The position numbers were made by a program, and so were the translations under genes. The notes under the pieces were generated by a model. It worked only from the letters and a program-made list of their open reading frames with translations, made no database searches and had not been told where the DNA came from. From positions 3,698-67,697 of the forward strand of contig CAZERD010000002.1 of assembly GCA_964515405.1 (NCBI GenBank): 64,000 bases of DNA, in the 5' to 3' direction. This document shows, piece by piece, positions 7,551 to 16,334 of this stretch. The stretch's first letter is position 1, and each line of letters starts with the position of its first letter. Source of the DNA: CAZERD01 sp964515405. Its GTDB lineage: Bacteria; Campylobacterota_A; Desulfurellia; Desulfurellales; CAZERD01.

Positions 7551-8696
7551 ATGAAGGTGATACTTTTGGGAGCTGGATTTGTAGCTAGCACGCTTGTAGC
7601 AGGTATTGAGAAAATAAAAAGAGGTGAAGCAGGTTGCACCGGGATTCCTTTGGGCAACGAGCTACCCATAAAGCCTGAAGACATAAGCATTATCGGGGCA
7701 TACGATGTCGACACAAGCAAGATAGATACTCCCTTAAGCAACATAGTCGCCAGATACTGGAGTACCCACCTCACAGGGGAAACAAACAAAATCAAAATAA
7801 GAAAAGGAATTCACCTCGGCAGCCTCAACAACATACCCATCAAAGCATCAGGGAGGGAGGAGAAGAAACCTATCAGGGAATGCATTGAAGAAATAATTGA
7901 TGAATGGGTAAGCTATGAGCCTGACGTGATCGTTAACCTCTGCACTACCGAATCATTCGGTGTATTTCCCGATGAGAAATCTTTTATGGAAACTATACAC
8001 GAAAACAACACCTCCAAATTAACAGCCACTCAAGTGTATTTCTATACAGCATGCCTGTATGCAAAAACGAGAAAAAGAATTGCCTTTGTCAATGCTATAC
8101 CCACACCATTAGCAAACGATCCCGTCATGCTCAACCTGGCGGAGAAACACAACCTTGTCGTGCTTGGAGACGATGGGGCATCTGGAGCAACTCCTTTAAG
8201 CGCTGACATATTGGCACATCAAGCACAGCGCAACAGAACCGTTAAGGACATAGCTCAATTCAACATAGGTGGTAACATGGACTTTCTTGCACTAACAGAT
8301 GAAGGAAGGAACAAAAGCAAAGAAGTAACAAAATCCAGCATCGTTGAGGACATACTAGGTTACAATGCCCCACATTACATAAAACCCACAGGATATATTG
8401 AAAGCCTTGGCGACAAAAAATTCGTGGCCTTGCATATAGAATACGAGAGTTTCAACGGCGTAACAGACGAAATCATGCTGACAGCACGTATCAATGACAG
8501 TCCAGCGCTTGCAGGACTGCTGGTTGACCTGGTAAGGTTAGCTAAAATAGCCATAGAAAGGGGAATATCAGGTACAGTTTACGAAATAAATGCATTTTAT
8601 ATGAAGAGACCAGGACCCGTAGAAAAACCCAACATACCACGAATCATAGCCTATGAGCGACTCAGGTCATGGTGCGGACTAAACCCAAAATGGTAA
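7551..8696 (+). CDS. ino1: myo-Inositol-1-phosphate synthase (archaeal/thermophile type)
   Basis: 381 aa. It has an N-terminal Rossmann motif (ILLGAGFVASTLVAGI) and family blocks LGDDGASGATPLSADIL, FNIGGNMDF, and YIESLGDKKF followed by the catalytic lysine region. The enzyme converts glucose-6-phosphate to inositol-1-phosphate using tightly bound NAD. Length matches the short bacterial/archaeal class. A GTG at 7548 and an ATG at 7551 compete; GGAGGG at 7537-7542 gives 8 nt to the ATG, which I prefer. It forms an operon with the DIP synthesis fusion gene. Its product has two uses there, as cytidylyl acceptor and as acceptor for the second condensation. Confidence 0.93.
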   Translation: MKVILLGAGFVASTLVAGIEKIKRGEAGCTGIPLGNELPIKPEDISIIGAYDVDTSKIDTPLSNIVARYWSTHLTGETNKIKIRKGIHLGSLNNIPIKASGREEKKPIRECIEEIIDEWVSYEPDVIVNLCTTESFGVFPDEKSFMETIHENNTSKLTATQVYFYTACLYAKTRKRIAFVNAIPTPLANDPVMLNLAEKHNLVVLGDDGASGATPLSADILAHQAQRNRTVKDIAQFNIGGNMDFLALTDEGRNKSKEVTKSSIVEDILGYNAPHYIKPTGYIESLGDKKFVALHIEYESFNGVTDEIMLTARINDSPALAGLLVDLVRLAKIAIERGISGTVYEINAFYMKRPGPVEKPNIPRIIAYERLRSWCGLNPKW

Positions 8697-8715
8697 CCTG
8701 AATCCTACAAACGCA

Positions 8716-9567
8716 TCATTCAGCCCCTCCCCCTGTTTCAATACCAATATCGTCAAACATAGAGCACTCTTTCTCCCTAGCATCCCAGGCACGGGAATGA
8801 CCCCCAAAGAAGGTGTGGAATAGAAACTGATCTATCTTTAAAGAATTGGTGTATCTAAAAACAAAATCCCCCCTGCTAAATACAGGCTTGCCATTCAACC
8901 ACACCATAAGTACACCATTACTGTATCCAACCTGATTCAGTTTCACCCAAGCTCTCAAAAAATACCATCTACCAGAGGTGATCGTTACCCATTTGCCGTT
9001 CCTCTTTAACTTCAATACATCCCCATACTTACCGTGCTGCCCAGGGTAATATACATAAACGACAAGATTTGCAAGTCTTGGGTTCACCACACTACCCTTC
9101 GTACCGGAAGAATACCACATAAAACGAATGCTGAAACCGTCGTAACCGTTAGAGGGATACCCTCCCACATTCCCTCTGCCTCCACCTATACCAGGAAGCT
9201 TACCTCCCTTTGAAAAATAAAAACCTTTACAGAATCTGAATCTATAGAAGAAAAACACACTGTCCACCGGCGAAAAGCGCATTCTCCACCTAACTCCACC
9301 TTTATGGGACTTGCCCTTTTCATAAATCACCTCTAACACATTATCTCCTCTGAATCTAACAACATGCACCCTACCATCACCTATACCACTTGAATGATAC
9401 CCTGTAGCATCAGGCCAGTACTTCTTCCATAGATCTTTCGAATAAACACCAACCGGCTCATGCTCAAAATCATTAAAATAAATAGCTTTTGAGCATGCCC
9501 AAGTTGGTATTCCAAACACCACTCCCAGAACCAATAAAAACCCGACACAATATCTAATAACACTCAT
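8716..9567 (-). CDS. Secreted polysaccharide-lyase-like beta-jelly-roll protein (PL14-like)
   Basis: 283 aa with a cleavable signal peptide (hydrophobic residues about 5-22). The mature part resembles the polysaccharide lyase family 14 / alginate-lyase-like fold: KGGKLPGIGGG, YDGFSIRFMW, GRWYFLRAWVKLN, DGVLMVW-like strand (NGVLMVWLNGKPVF), and FHTFFGGH.RAWDA before a C-terminal DDI strand. Such proteins bind or cleave polyuronates or glucuronans; some are binding modules only, so activity is not certain. The ATG overlaps the stop of the MFS transporter gene by 4 bp, suggesting coupled expression with DedA and the transporter. Convergent with ino1, 19 bp apart. Confidence 0.65.
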   Translation of the reverse strand: MSVIRYCVGFLLVLGVVFGIPTWACSKAIYFNDFEHEPVGVYSKDLWKKYWPDATGYHSSGIGDGRVHVVRFRGDNVLEVIYEKGKSHKGGVRWRMRFSPVDSVFFFYRFRFCKGFYFSKGGKLPGIGGGRGNVGGYPSNGYDGFSIRFMWYSSGTKGSVVNPRLANLVVYVYYPGQHGKYGDVLKLKRNGKWVTITSGRWYFLRAWVKLNQVGYSNGVLMVWLNGKPVFSRGDFVFRYTNSLKIDQFLFHTFFGGHSRAWDAREKECSMFDDIGIETGGGAE

Positions 9568-10793
9568 GTCATAATCTCAGTCTTCTGACGTTCTTCATAC
9601 TTCTTAATAAACACCACTATGGGTACGGATACAGAAAAAAGAACAGCCGTTAGTACATAAACTGTACTAAAACCCATGCTTATCCCAACCTGTACACCAA
9701 ATATGGGTCCCAACGTACCCCCAACATCTCCCATAAACTGATATACCGAAACTGATCTACCCCTTATACCAACCGGCGTCAAATCACCAAGAATGCTTAA
9801 AAGAGCAACATTATTGATTCCTATACCCATCCCCAACAAGACTAGAGAACCTATAAGTACCGGAGTACTATTGCAAAAAGCAAGCATCACGAATCCTATT
9901 ATAACTATTATAGCAGAAGGCAGACTAACGGTGGACCTCAGTCTTATCCTATCTATAACTTTGCCTATCATAAATCCTGTTATCCCTGAAGAAATCATCA
10001 TGAAAGACATCAAAACACCAGCGCTGAACCTCGGATCTGAATATATAAAAGAAAAGTGTTTACTCTCTACAAACAAAACAAGCGTGGTTAAAACCACTCC
10101 CTGTAAGGAAAAAAAGACAAGGAAGTTGAATATACTTATCAAAAGCAAACTAACATGGCTCACGGTGTACCTGAGAGCTTCAAGTAAGCTAATCCTCTCC
10201 TTCAGCTTTACCTCTACATCCTTAAAGAACAACCACACAATAACAGCAGCAAAAAACGAAGCACCTGCACTGGATAAAAAGGCAGTCGCATCACCGAATA
10301 ATCCAGATAAAACACCTCCCACAACGAGTCCAGCAGGTACTCCAAGGCTAAGGGCTATCCTTACCATAGCTGTTGATCTACCGCGAGTAGTGTATATGGA
10401 AGCATTAAGAGCTATAGTGTTTGACGAGATGAATAGGAAAGCCGAACCTACCCCCCATATTAATCTACCCACCATCAACACACTCCCGTGATAAGGAGAA
10501 TACAACGCATAAGTATAGAGCAAGCTCCCTAAGCTTTCTACAAGTAACCCTATTATGAGAGGCTTCTTTCCGCCCATACGGTCTATTATCTCTCCAACAA
10601 CCTGATTGGACATTAATCTTGAAATCCTATTACCTGCCAAGATCAAACCTATAAAAAATGGAGCAAGGCCAAACTGAACTCCCAGTATGGGCAGTATAGG
10701 AAACACTATACCCCCACCTATCCCGCCAAGAAATACGGCGAGAGGGACTATCCAACTAACCCTCTTTATTTCAGTGCTTTTTCTTCGTGGCAT
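9564..10793 (-). CDS. Major facilitator superfamily transporter
   Basis: 409 aa, about 12 transmembrane helices. The MFS loop 2-3 motif is present as GEIIDRMGGKKPLI (residues about 66-80) and a related MIGKVIDRIRLRST repeats in the second half. It should be an inner-membrane secondary transporter, most like drug or sugar exporters by general composition; the substrate is not readable. It overlaps dedA by 23 bp upstream and the secreted lyase-like gene by 4 bp downstream, so all three are likely co-transcribed. Transport of an oligosaccharide released by the neighbour is possible but unproven. Confidence 0.85.
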   Translation of the reverse strand: MPRRKSTEIKRVSWIVPLAVFLGGIGGGIVFPILPILGVQFGLAPFFIGLILAGNRISRLMSNQVVGEIIDRMGGKKPLIIGLLVESLGSLLYTYALYSPYHGSVLMVGRLIWGVGSAFLFISSNTIALNASIYTTRGRSTAMVRIALSLGVPAGLVVGGVLSGLFGDATAFLSSAGASFFAAVIVWLFFKDVEVKLKERISLLEALRYTVSHVSLLLISIFNFLVFFSLQGVVLTTLVLFVESKHFSFIYSDPRFSAGVLMSFMMISSGITGFMIGKVIDRIRLRSTVSLPSAIIVIIGFVMLAFCNSTPVLIGSLVLLGMGIGINNVALLSILGDLTPVGIRGRSVSVYQFMGDVGGTLGPIFGVQVGISMGFSTVYVLTAVLFSVSVPIVVFIKKYEERQKTEIMT

Positions 10794-11397
10794 AGTATAT
10801 GTACGCGTAAGTCCCCAGAAGCATAAGCGCCGCTACAGGGATAGAATAGTACCAGTACCTTTCCACCTCATTCACAATCTTCAGTATTACCGCCCCAAAC
10901 AAATAGGATAACACAATACCTATGGCCGCCCACGCAAAGGCAGATACGAGATTTATCACTGCAAACTTGGTTTTATCGAATCCCACTATACCTATCGTCA
11001 TAGGTATTACCGTCCTCAACCCATACATATATCTTTGAAGAAATATCAGAAACCAGCCGTATCTTGTGAGCAATCTTCTGGCCAGCGCAAATTTCCTCCT
11101 GTGAGTTATAAGCTTCCTCTGAACTATCTTCTTACCGCTCCTACCCACATAATAATATATTTGATCTCCAGCAAAAGCACCCAACCCAGCCGATACAATG
11201 GATAACGTCAGGTCCATATGTCCAGTATGAGAAAGAACTCCTGCAACCACAAGACCCGTTTCTCCCTCTATCATCGCCCAGCCAAACAGTATAATGTAGC
11301 CATAGCTTGTGAGTAACTCAATTGCTATCTTTTCCATGGGTGTTAAGATAACAGAATGGATGATAAAATACAACGGATGAGTTGCAAAGAAATCCAT
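10771..11397 (-). CDS. DedA-family membrane protein
   Basis: 208 aa. Typical DedA/SNARE-associated family features: LLTSYGYIILFGWAMIEGETGLVVAGVLSHTG, then G.FAGDQIYYYVGR and a basic loop, RRLLTRYGWFLIFLQRYMYGLRTVIPMTIGI. DedA proteins are inner-membrane proteins linked to undecaprenyl-phosphate or phosphatidylethanolamine flipping. Two starts are possible: ATG 11397, or ATG 11337 (MEKIAIEL), which matches the family's usual N-terminus better. Neither has a Shine-Dalgarno sequence. A TATTAT at 11408-11403 lies 5 nt before the first ATG, hinting at a leaderless transcript. Confidence 0.85.
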   Translation of the reverse strand: MDFFATHPLYFIIHSVILTPMEKIAIELLTSYGYIILFGWAMIEGETGLVVAGVLSHTGHMDLTLSIVSAGLGAFAGDQIYYYVGRSGKKIVQRKLITHRRKFALARRLLTRYGWFLIFLQRYMYGLRTVIPMTIGIVGFDKTKFAVINLVSAFAWAAIGIVLSYLFGAVILKIVNEVERYWYYSIPVAALMLLGTYAYIYYATKKKH

Positions 11398-11433
11398 TTT
11401 GTATAATATTCATCTATCAAGGGGAGGTTTAAT

Positions 11434-12069
11434 ATGGGAAAAAAACTAAGCAAAGTTGAGGTCAAGGGCATAGAAGCTTTGCTATATGACGTAATTATGG
11501 ACGTTGTCAGTGGTTTCACCTATGAGAGATTCATGGAGAAGGTGGTCAGAGACATGCACATAGGTACTAAGGACAATATACTTGACTTGGGATGCGGCAC
11601 AGCAAGAAACATGCTCCTCATGAAGAGATACACAAATAGCATGATAGTTGGATTTGACATAGGAGATATCATGCTCTCAATAGCTAAAAAAAAGACAAAA
11701 CTTTACAAAAACATAAAGATATTCAAGCACGACATAAGAAAACCATATCCCTTTATCAATACATTTGACATAGTGTTCATCTCATTCGTTTTACACGGCT
11801 TTATTGACAGTGACAGAGATAAAATAATAAAAAACGCTTTCGTATCACTTAAAGAGGGGGGAAGATTTTGTATCCTCGACTACAACGAGTTCAATCTCCA
11901 TGACTCTTCAATACCAGTAAAACTGGCTTTCAAGTACGCAGAGTGTCCTCTCGCGAGTGAATTTATCTCCATAGACCTAAAAGCTAAACTATCAGGCTTT
12001 GGATTCTCTGCGTTTGAAACATGCACATACTACTTCAACAAAGTGAGGCTTTTGATTGCTAAAAAATGA
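11434..12069 (+). CDS. Class I SAM-dependent methyltransferase
   Basis: 211 aa. Motif I is clear (ILDLGCGTARNM at about residues 50-61), followed by GFDIGDIMLSIAKKK and KEGGRFCILDYNEF (post-motif III). The fold is UbiE/BioC-like, with a short helical N-terminus. The acceptor cannot be inferred. GGGGAGG precedes the ATG and a TATAAT lies at 11402-11407 without a convincing -35. The gene overlaps dprA by 14 bp, but functional linkage with dprA and topA is not evident. Confidence 0.78.
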   Translation: MGKKLSKVEVKGIEALLYDVIMDVVSGFTYERFMEKVVRDMHIGTKDNILDLGCGTARNMLLMKRYTNSMIVGFDIGDIMLSIAKKKTKLYKNIKIFKHDIRKPYPFINTFDIVFISFVLHGFIDSDRDKIIKNAFVSLKEGGRFCILDYNEFNLHDSSIPVKLAFKYAECPLASEFISIDLKAKLSGFGFSAFETCTYYFNKVRLLIAKK

Positions 12070-13075
12070 AGAAAAACTCTTACTGGCAAGGATAAAAATC
12101 AAGAACCCATCAGAATTCAAAGGATTAGAAGACATAGCAGAGGCCAAAAACATCCACGTAACACAAAAACACTCACAGTATATAAAAAACGCCATAAGAT
12201 TTATAGAAAAAAAACGTGTGAGTATCGTGGATTACTTCTCAGAAGGATACCCCTCACGGCTGAGAAACATAGATTACCCTCCCCTTATTCTCTTCATAAG
12301 GGGCAAATGGAAGGAAACAGAGCTACCAGTAGCCGTCGTAGGAACAAGGTATCCCTCAGGCTATGGCTATAGGGTTGCGGAATACTTGATCCCTAATCTT
12401 ATCAAAGCCGGATTCGACATAATAAGTGGACTTGCCAAGGGCATTGATACACTCTCACACAAGTTAACCCTTAAACACACCGGTTACACGGTAGCAGTGC
12501 TTGGAAACGGTATAGATGTAATCTACCCAGCGGAAAACAGGGAACTCTACGAAGAAATATCAGTAAGCGGATGTATTATCTCGGAATTCCCTATAGGCAC
12601 AAAACCTTCAAAGTTCAATTTCCCGTATAGAAACAGAATCATAGCCGGACTCTCAAGAGCCGTAATAGTAATAGAGGCAGATTCAAAAAGTGGCTCCTTA
12701 ATAACTGCAAGACTGGGCGCCGAGCAGTCCAAGCCGGTCTTTGCAGTACCTGGGGAAATATTCTCACGCCGCTCTTCCGGCACAAACAAACTCATATCCG
12801 AAGGCGCATTCCCGCTCTGCAGCGTAGAGGATGTGTTATCATATTTCTACATAGAACTAAAGGAAGAGGTTAAAATGACGAAAAACAGTCAGTCCTACGA
12901 AGAACTAAATGAGTCTGAGATAGCCGTACTCAAAGCCCTAGGAGGGGGAAAAGACTTCGACACACTCGTACAAAAGCTAGGTATACCCACTCCTAAACTT
13001 TCAGAGATTCTATTTGATTTAGAAATAAAGGGGGTTATAAAGAATGCCGGTGGAAACAGATATGAGAGGGTATAA
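12056..13075 (+). CDS. dprA: DNA processing protein DprA (Smf)
   Basis: 339 aa. The Rossmann-like DprA core shows VVGTRYPSGYGY, ISGLAKGIDTLSH, VAVLGNGIDVIYPAENR, FPYRNRIIAGLS and AGAEQ-like RLGAEQSKPVFAVPG. A C-terminal winged helix follows (about 285-339, LNESEIAVLKALGGGKDFDTLV). DprA loads RecA on incoming single-stranded DNA during natural transformation. The start is TTG at 12056, 7 nt after GTGAGG, inside the end of the methyltransferase gene. topA begins 3 bp after the stop; dprA-topA adjacency is common in bacteria. Confidence 0.93.
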   Translation: MLKNEEKLLLARIKIKNPSEFKGLEDIAEAKNIHVTQKHSQYIKNAIRFIEKKRVSIVDYFSEGYPSRLRNIDYPPLILFIRGKWKETELPVAVVGTRYPSGYGYRVAEYLIPNLIKAGFDIISGLAKGIDTLSHKLTLKHTGYTVAVLGNGIDVIYPAENRELYEEISVSGCIISEFPIGTKPSKFNFPYRNRIIAGLSRAVIVIEADSKSGSLITARLGAEQSKPVFAVPGEIFSRRSSGTNKLISEGAFPLCSVEDVLSYFYIELKEEVKMTKNSQSYEELNESEIAVLKALGGGKDFDTLVQKLGIPTPKLSEILFDLEIKGVIKNAGGNRYERV

Positions 13076-13078
13076 CTT

Positions 13079-15250
13079 ATGAACCTCGTGGTTGTTGAAT
13101 CCCCTGCAAAGGCAAGAACAATCTCCAAATTCTTAGGCAAAGGCTACGAGGTAGTGGCCTCCTACGGCCATGTGAGGGACCTACCCGTCCACAGGTTCGG
13201 TGTTGACATAGAACACGGATTCAAACCCAAATATGAAGTCCCAAGAGAAAAAAAACCTATAGTGGAACACATAAGAGAACTAGCCAAACACTCCAACAGT
13301 ATATATATAGCCACCGACGAAGACAGAGAAGGAGAAGCGATAGGATGGCATATAACAAGGCTCCTGAGAAGAAAAGAAGAGGACGTTAAAAGGATAGTAT
13401 TCCACGAAGTCACAAAAAAAGCTTTAGAAAAAGCTATAAACAACCCGCGAACAATCAATCTGAACATGGTTGACTCCCAGGAAGCGAGACGAATACTTGA
13501 TAGGATAGTGGGGTACAAACTTTCACCACTCCTCTCTAAAAAAATCAAAAGGGGATTGTCTGCTGGAAGGGTGCAGTCCGTAGCAGCAAAACTCGTCGTG
13601 GAGCGAGAGAAAGAAATAACCTCATTTGTAAGAAAGGAATACTGGACCATACATCTACTGACCGAGGAAGGCATAGAAGCTCTTTTAACACACATAGACG
13701 GCACGAAAATTGACAAAACCTTTATAAAATCGAAGAAAGAAGCCCTACAGTTAAAAAAACGCATAGAAAAAGAAGAGTTTTCCATTGAAAGTGTAACCAG
13801 AAAAAAAACACGCAAAAACCCAGAACCCCCATTTATAACAAGTACGCTTCAGATGACTGCCTCCAATATTTTAAACTTCTCCCCCAAGAAAACCATGATG
13901 CTAGCCCAAAAGCTGTATGAGGGTATAGACATTGGTAAAACGAGAATGGGCATAATAACCTACATGAGAACAGATTCCTTCAACGTGTCAGAGGAAGCAC
14001 AAACCAGCACGTTAAATCTGATAAGTAACCTGTTTGGTGGAGAGTATGCACCGGAAAAACCAAACGTATATAAAACAAAATCAAAGTTGGCACAGGAAGC
14101 TCATGAATGCATAAGACCAGTTGACGTCAAACTCCTTCCCGAAATGGCAAAACCATACTTAACCGAGGAAGAATACAAACTCTACAACTTGATATGGAGA
14201 AGATTCATAGCCTCACAGATGACCCAAGCTGTCGTAAGAAACACCAGCATAGTACTATCATCACTTTCCTTTAAAGCCAAAGCATCTTTCAACGAAATCG
14301 AATTTGATGGATTCACAAGGGTATGGGAGCGTTCTGGACTCAAAGAATCTCCTTCTCCTGAAGGTCTAAAAAAGGGAAACAGAGTAGTGATTAACTCCAT
14401 CACTCCAAAACAACACTTTACAGAGCCTCCCCCCAGGTATACACCTGCCACTCTTATAAAGGCACTTGAGTCTCACGGCATAGGGAGACCATCCACCTAC
14501 GCCACAATCATAGATACAATACTAGCAAGAGGGTATGTCTCTCTGAAGGATGGCAAATTTTATCCCAATGATATAGGCATAGTTGTAACCGAAGAACTTG
14601 AAAGATTCTTCTCAGATATAATAAACGTAAAATTCACAGCTAGAATGGAAGACAAACTGGACAAAATAGTTGAGGGCAATCTAAGCAAACTTGACGTGCT
14701 CTCCGAGTTCTATGAAAAATTCAGGACACTATTAGAAACAGCAGAGCAGGAAATGGAGAACAGAAAACCAAAACCCCAAGAAACAGATATCATATGTGAG
14801 CTGTGCGGAGCACCTATGGTCATCCGAGAGGGAAAGTTCGGCAAGTTTCTCGCCTGCTCTAACTATCCAAAGTGCAAGAACACAAAATCCCTCGTCGAAC
14901 AAAAAACAGATATCATATGTGAGCTGTGCGGAGCACCTATGGTCATAAAACACTCCAAAACAGGAGCAAGATTTCTAGCTTGCTCTAACTATCCAAAGTG
15001 CAAAAACACAAAACCATATCCTACGGGGCTAAAGTGTCCCGAATGCGGCAGAGATCTCGTGGAAAAGTCATCAAAGAGAGGAACATTCTATGGTTGCTCC
15101 GGATACCCACAGTGCACGTTTACAATAAGAGGAGAAATAAAAAACAAAACATGTCCCCTTTGCGGATATACCCTCATGGTAAAAAAGAAAACCCAATGGC
15201 ACTGTGCTCGCAAGGGATGTAACTACAGGGAAGAAGAGGGCGCCCCATAG
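13079..15250 (+). CDS. topA: DNA topoisomerase I with four C-terminal zinc fingers
   Basis: 723 aa. Toprim domain at the N-terminus (VVESPAKARTISKFLG, ATDEDREGEAIGWH), then the type IA core with the catalytic Tyr in GIITYMRTDSFN (about residue 298) and ALESHGIGRPSTYATII. The C-terminus (about 567-720) has four Cys4 zinc fingers; the first two begin with the same CELCGAPMVI and were duplicated recently at DNA level. The enzyme relaxes negative supercoils. It lies directly behind dprA. The stop codon lies within the loop side of a terminator hairpin. Confidence 0.96.
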   Translation: MNLVVVESPAKARTISKFLGKGYEVVASYGHVRDLPVHRFGVDIEHGFKPKYEVPREKKPIVEHIRELAKHSNSIYIATDEDREGEAIGWHITRLLRRKEEDVKRIVFHEVTKKALEKAINNPRTINLNMVDSQEARRILDRIVGYKLSPLLSKKIKRGLSAGRVQSVAAKLVVEREKEITSFVRKEYWTIHLLTEEGIEALLTHIDGTKIDKTFIKSKKEALQLKKRIEKEEFSIESVTRKKTRKNPEPPFITSTLQMTASNILNFSPKKTMMLAQKLYEGIDIGKTRMGIITYMRTDSFNVSEEAQTSTLNLISNLFGGEYAPEKPNVYKTKSKLAQEAHECIRPVDVKLLPEMAKPYLTEEEYKLYNLIWRRFIASQMTQAVVRNTSIVLSSLSFKAKASFNEIEFDGFTRVWERSGLKESPSPEGLKKGNRVVINSITPKQHFTEPPPRYTPATLIKALESHGIGRPSTYATIIDTILARGYVSLKDGKFYPNDIGIVVTEELERFFSDIINVKFTARMEDKLDKIVEGNLSKLDVLSEFYEKFRTLLETAEQEMENRKPKPQETDIICELCGAPMVIREGKFGKFLACSNYPKCKNTKSLVEQKTDIICELCGAPMVIKHSKTGARFLACSNYPKCKNTKPYPTGLKCPECGRDLVEKSSKRGTFYGCSGYPQCTFTIRGEIKNKTCPLCGYTLMVKKKTQWHCARKGCNYREEEGAP
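14783..15013 (+). repeat. Tandem duplication of a zinc-finger segment inside topA
   Basis: Two copies, 14783-14887 and 14906-15013. The first 41 nt of each copy are identical, and the ends are nearly identical (three extra bases in copy 2). Each encodes one Cys4 finger. The middles have diverged, which suggests recent gene conversion or selection on the ends. Confidence 0.9.
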
Positions 15251-15260
15251 GCGCCCTCTT
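15234..15260. terminator. Bidirectional terminator between topA and the atp operon
   Basis: An 11-bp perfect stem, AAGAGGGCGCC against GGCGCCCTCTT, with loop CCATA. It contains the topA stop codon and lies 9 bp before the atpE stop on the other strand. It is GC-rich with T on one side and A on the other, as expected for a two-way terminator. Confidence 0.85.
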
Positions 15261-15268
15261 TGAGTTGA

Positions 15269-15622
15269 CTAAATACCGAATGGATTCGTGTAAAGGATGA
15301 TCAAGGCAATGACAAGCATGTAAATAACAAGGGACTCTATCATTGCCAATCCGATCATCATCAAGGTAAGTAGCTTACCTGACATACCCGGGTTTCTTGC
15401 CGTACCAAGCACTGTTCCATTGACAGCATGGCCCTGACCTATGCCACCACCACCAGCTGCCAGACCCAGGCCTATAGCCCCACCCATAGCCACAAACATA
15501 TAATATTTCTTGAGCTCCACGGTCGCAGCGGACATTGCATGTGCCGCAGGAGCCGAAAGAACAGGCACAGCAGCAAACACCCCCAGCAGAACTGTTAACA
15601 ATAATACCACCTTACCACGCAT
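15269..15622 (-). CDS. atpE: F-type ATP synthase subunit c with N-terminal signal-peptide-like extension
   Basis: 117 aa, about 35 longer than a usual c subunit. The extra N-terminus looks like a signal peptide: RGK, a hydrophobic run, then SAPAAHA before MSAATVE. The mature hairpin has the glycine-rich first helix (GLGLAAGGGGIGQGHA), the polar RNPG loop, and the ion-binding Glu in GLAMIESLVIY. It forms the rotor ring of Fo. Signal-peptide-like extensions on c subunits have been described for Aquifex. The last gene of the PPi/atp operon; subunits b, delta and F1 are not in the window, so the ATP synthase genes are split. Confidence 0.93.
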   Translation of the reverse strand: MRGKVVLLLTVLLGVFAAVPVLSAPAAHAMSAATVELKKYYMFVAMGGAIGLGLAAGGGGIGQGHAVNGTVLGTARNPGMSGKLLTLMMIGLAMIESLVIYMLVIALIILYTNPFGI

Positions 15623-15650
15623 AAAAACCTCCTCAACAACGATTACTTCC

Positions 15651-16325
15651 CTATTCTCCTTGTGGTTCGCTTATAGCGTCAGCTATATACAGAGTTGTCA
15701 GCAAAGCAAATATAAATGCTTGAAGCGTCGCAGCAAATAATATTAAACCCATTATCGGCAAAGGAACAAGCCACGGGGCCAAGAAAAATATTATAGCCAA
15801 AAGCAAATCGTCTCCACCTATATTGCCAAACAACCTCATAGACAGTGACAAGATCCTCGCAAAATGGCCTATTAGTTCTATGGGTATCATTATAGGTGTG
15901 AGCCACCATACGGGACCCATGAAATGCTTTACATATCTGAACCCATGCCTCTTTATACCAAGATACTGGTAATACACAAAAACAATAACAGCCATAGACA
16001 GGGTAGTGTTAAGATTGGATGTTGGAGGAATAAACCAAGGAATAAGTTCGGTAATATTAGCAAAAAATATAAATATGGCAAGCGTGGCTATAAGTTTGAA
16101 GTGTTTCTTTGTCTCCTCCTCACCTAAAATATCCTCAACAAAGCTATATATGCCCTCTACTACAGCCTCAACTACATTTTGATATCCACTCGGCATGAAT
16201 CTTAGCGACACACGGGCTATGAGAGCAAGCGTAAGTACAGTGGCCATAATGAACCATGTAAAAACAAGATAACCCGGCAAACCCGTAGCATGTATTATAA
16301 AATCAAGAAAAGTTGGAGCCTCCAT
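15651..16325 (-). CDS. atpB: F-type ATP synthase subunit a
   Basis: 224 aa, about 5-6 membrane helices. The stator Arg essential for ion translocation is in LSLSMRLFGNIGGDDLL, and a C-terminal LQAFIFALLTTLYI helix is conserved. It forms the ion half-channels against the c ring. It lies 28 bp upstream of atpE and 9 bp downstream of atpI. Confidence 0.95.
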   Translation of the reverse strand: MEAPTFLDFIIHATGLPGYLVFTWFIMATVLTLALIARVSLRFMPSGYQNVVEAVVEGIYSFVEDILGEEETKKHFKLIATLAIFIFFANITELIPWFIPPTSNLNTTLSMAVIVFVYYQYLGIKRHGFRYVKHFMGPVWWLTPIMIPIELIGHFARILSLSMRLFGNIGGDDLLLAIIFFLAPWLVPLPIMGLILFAATLQAFIFALLTTLYIADAISEPQGE

Positions 16326-16334
16326 ACATCCTCC

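Noticed and set aside
14732..14953. Minus-strand frame with internal repeats inside topA
   Set aside because: It mirrors the duplicated zinc fingers; no independent gene.
15269..15622. Gln in IGQG and Glu-Ser in MIESL of subunit c as a sign of Na+ coupling
   Set aside because: Proton-coupled c subunits of cyanobacterial type carry the same Gln and Glu-Ser, and the Thr after Ser that helps Na+ binding is Leu here. The K+-independent PPase also points to H+.
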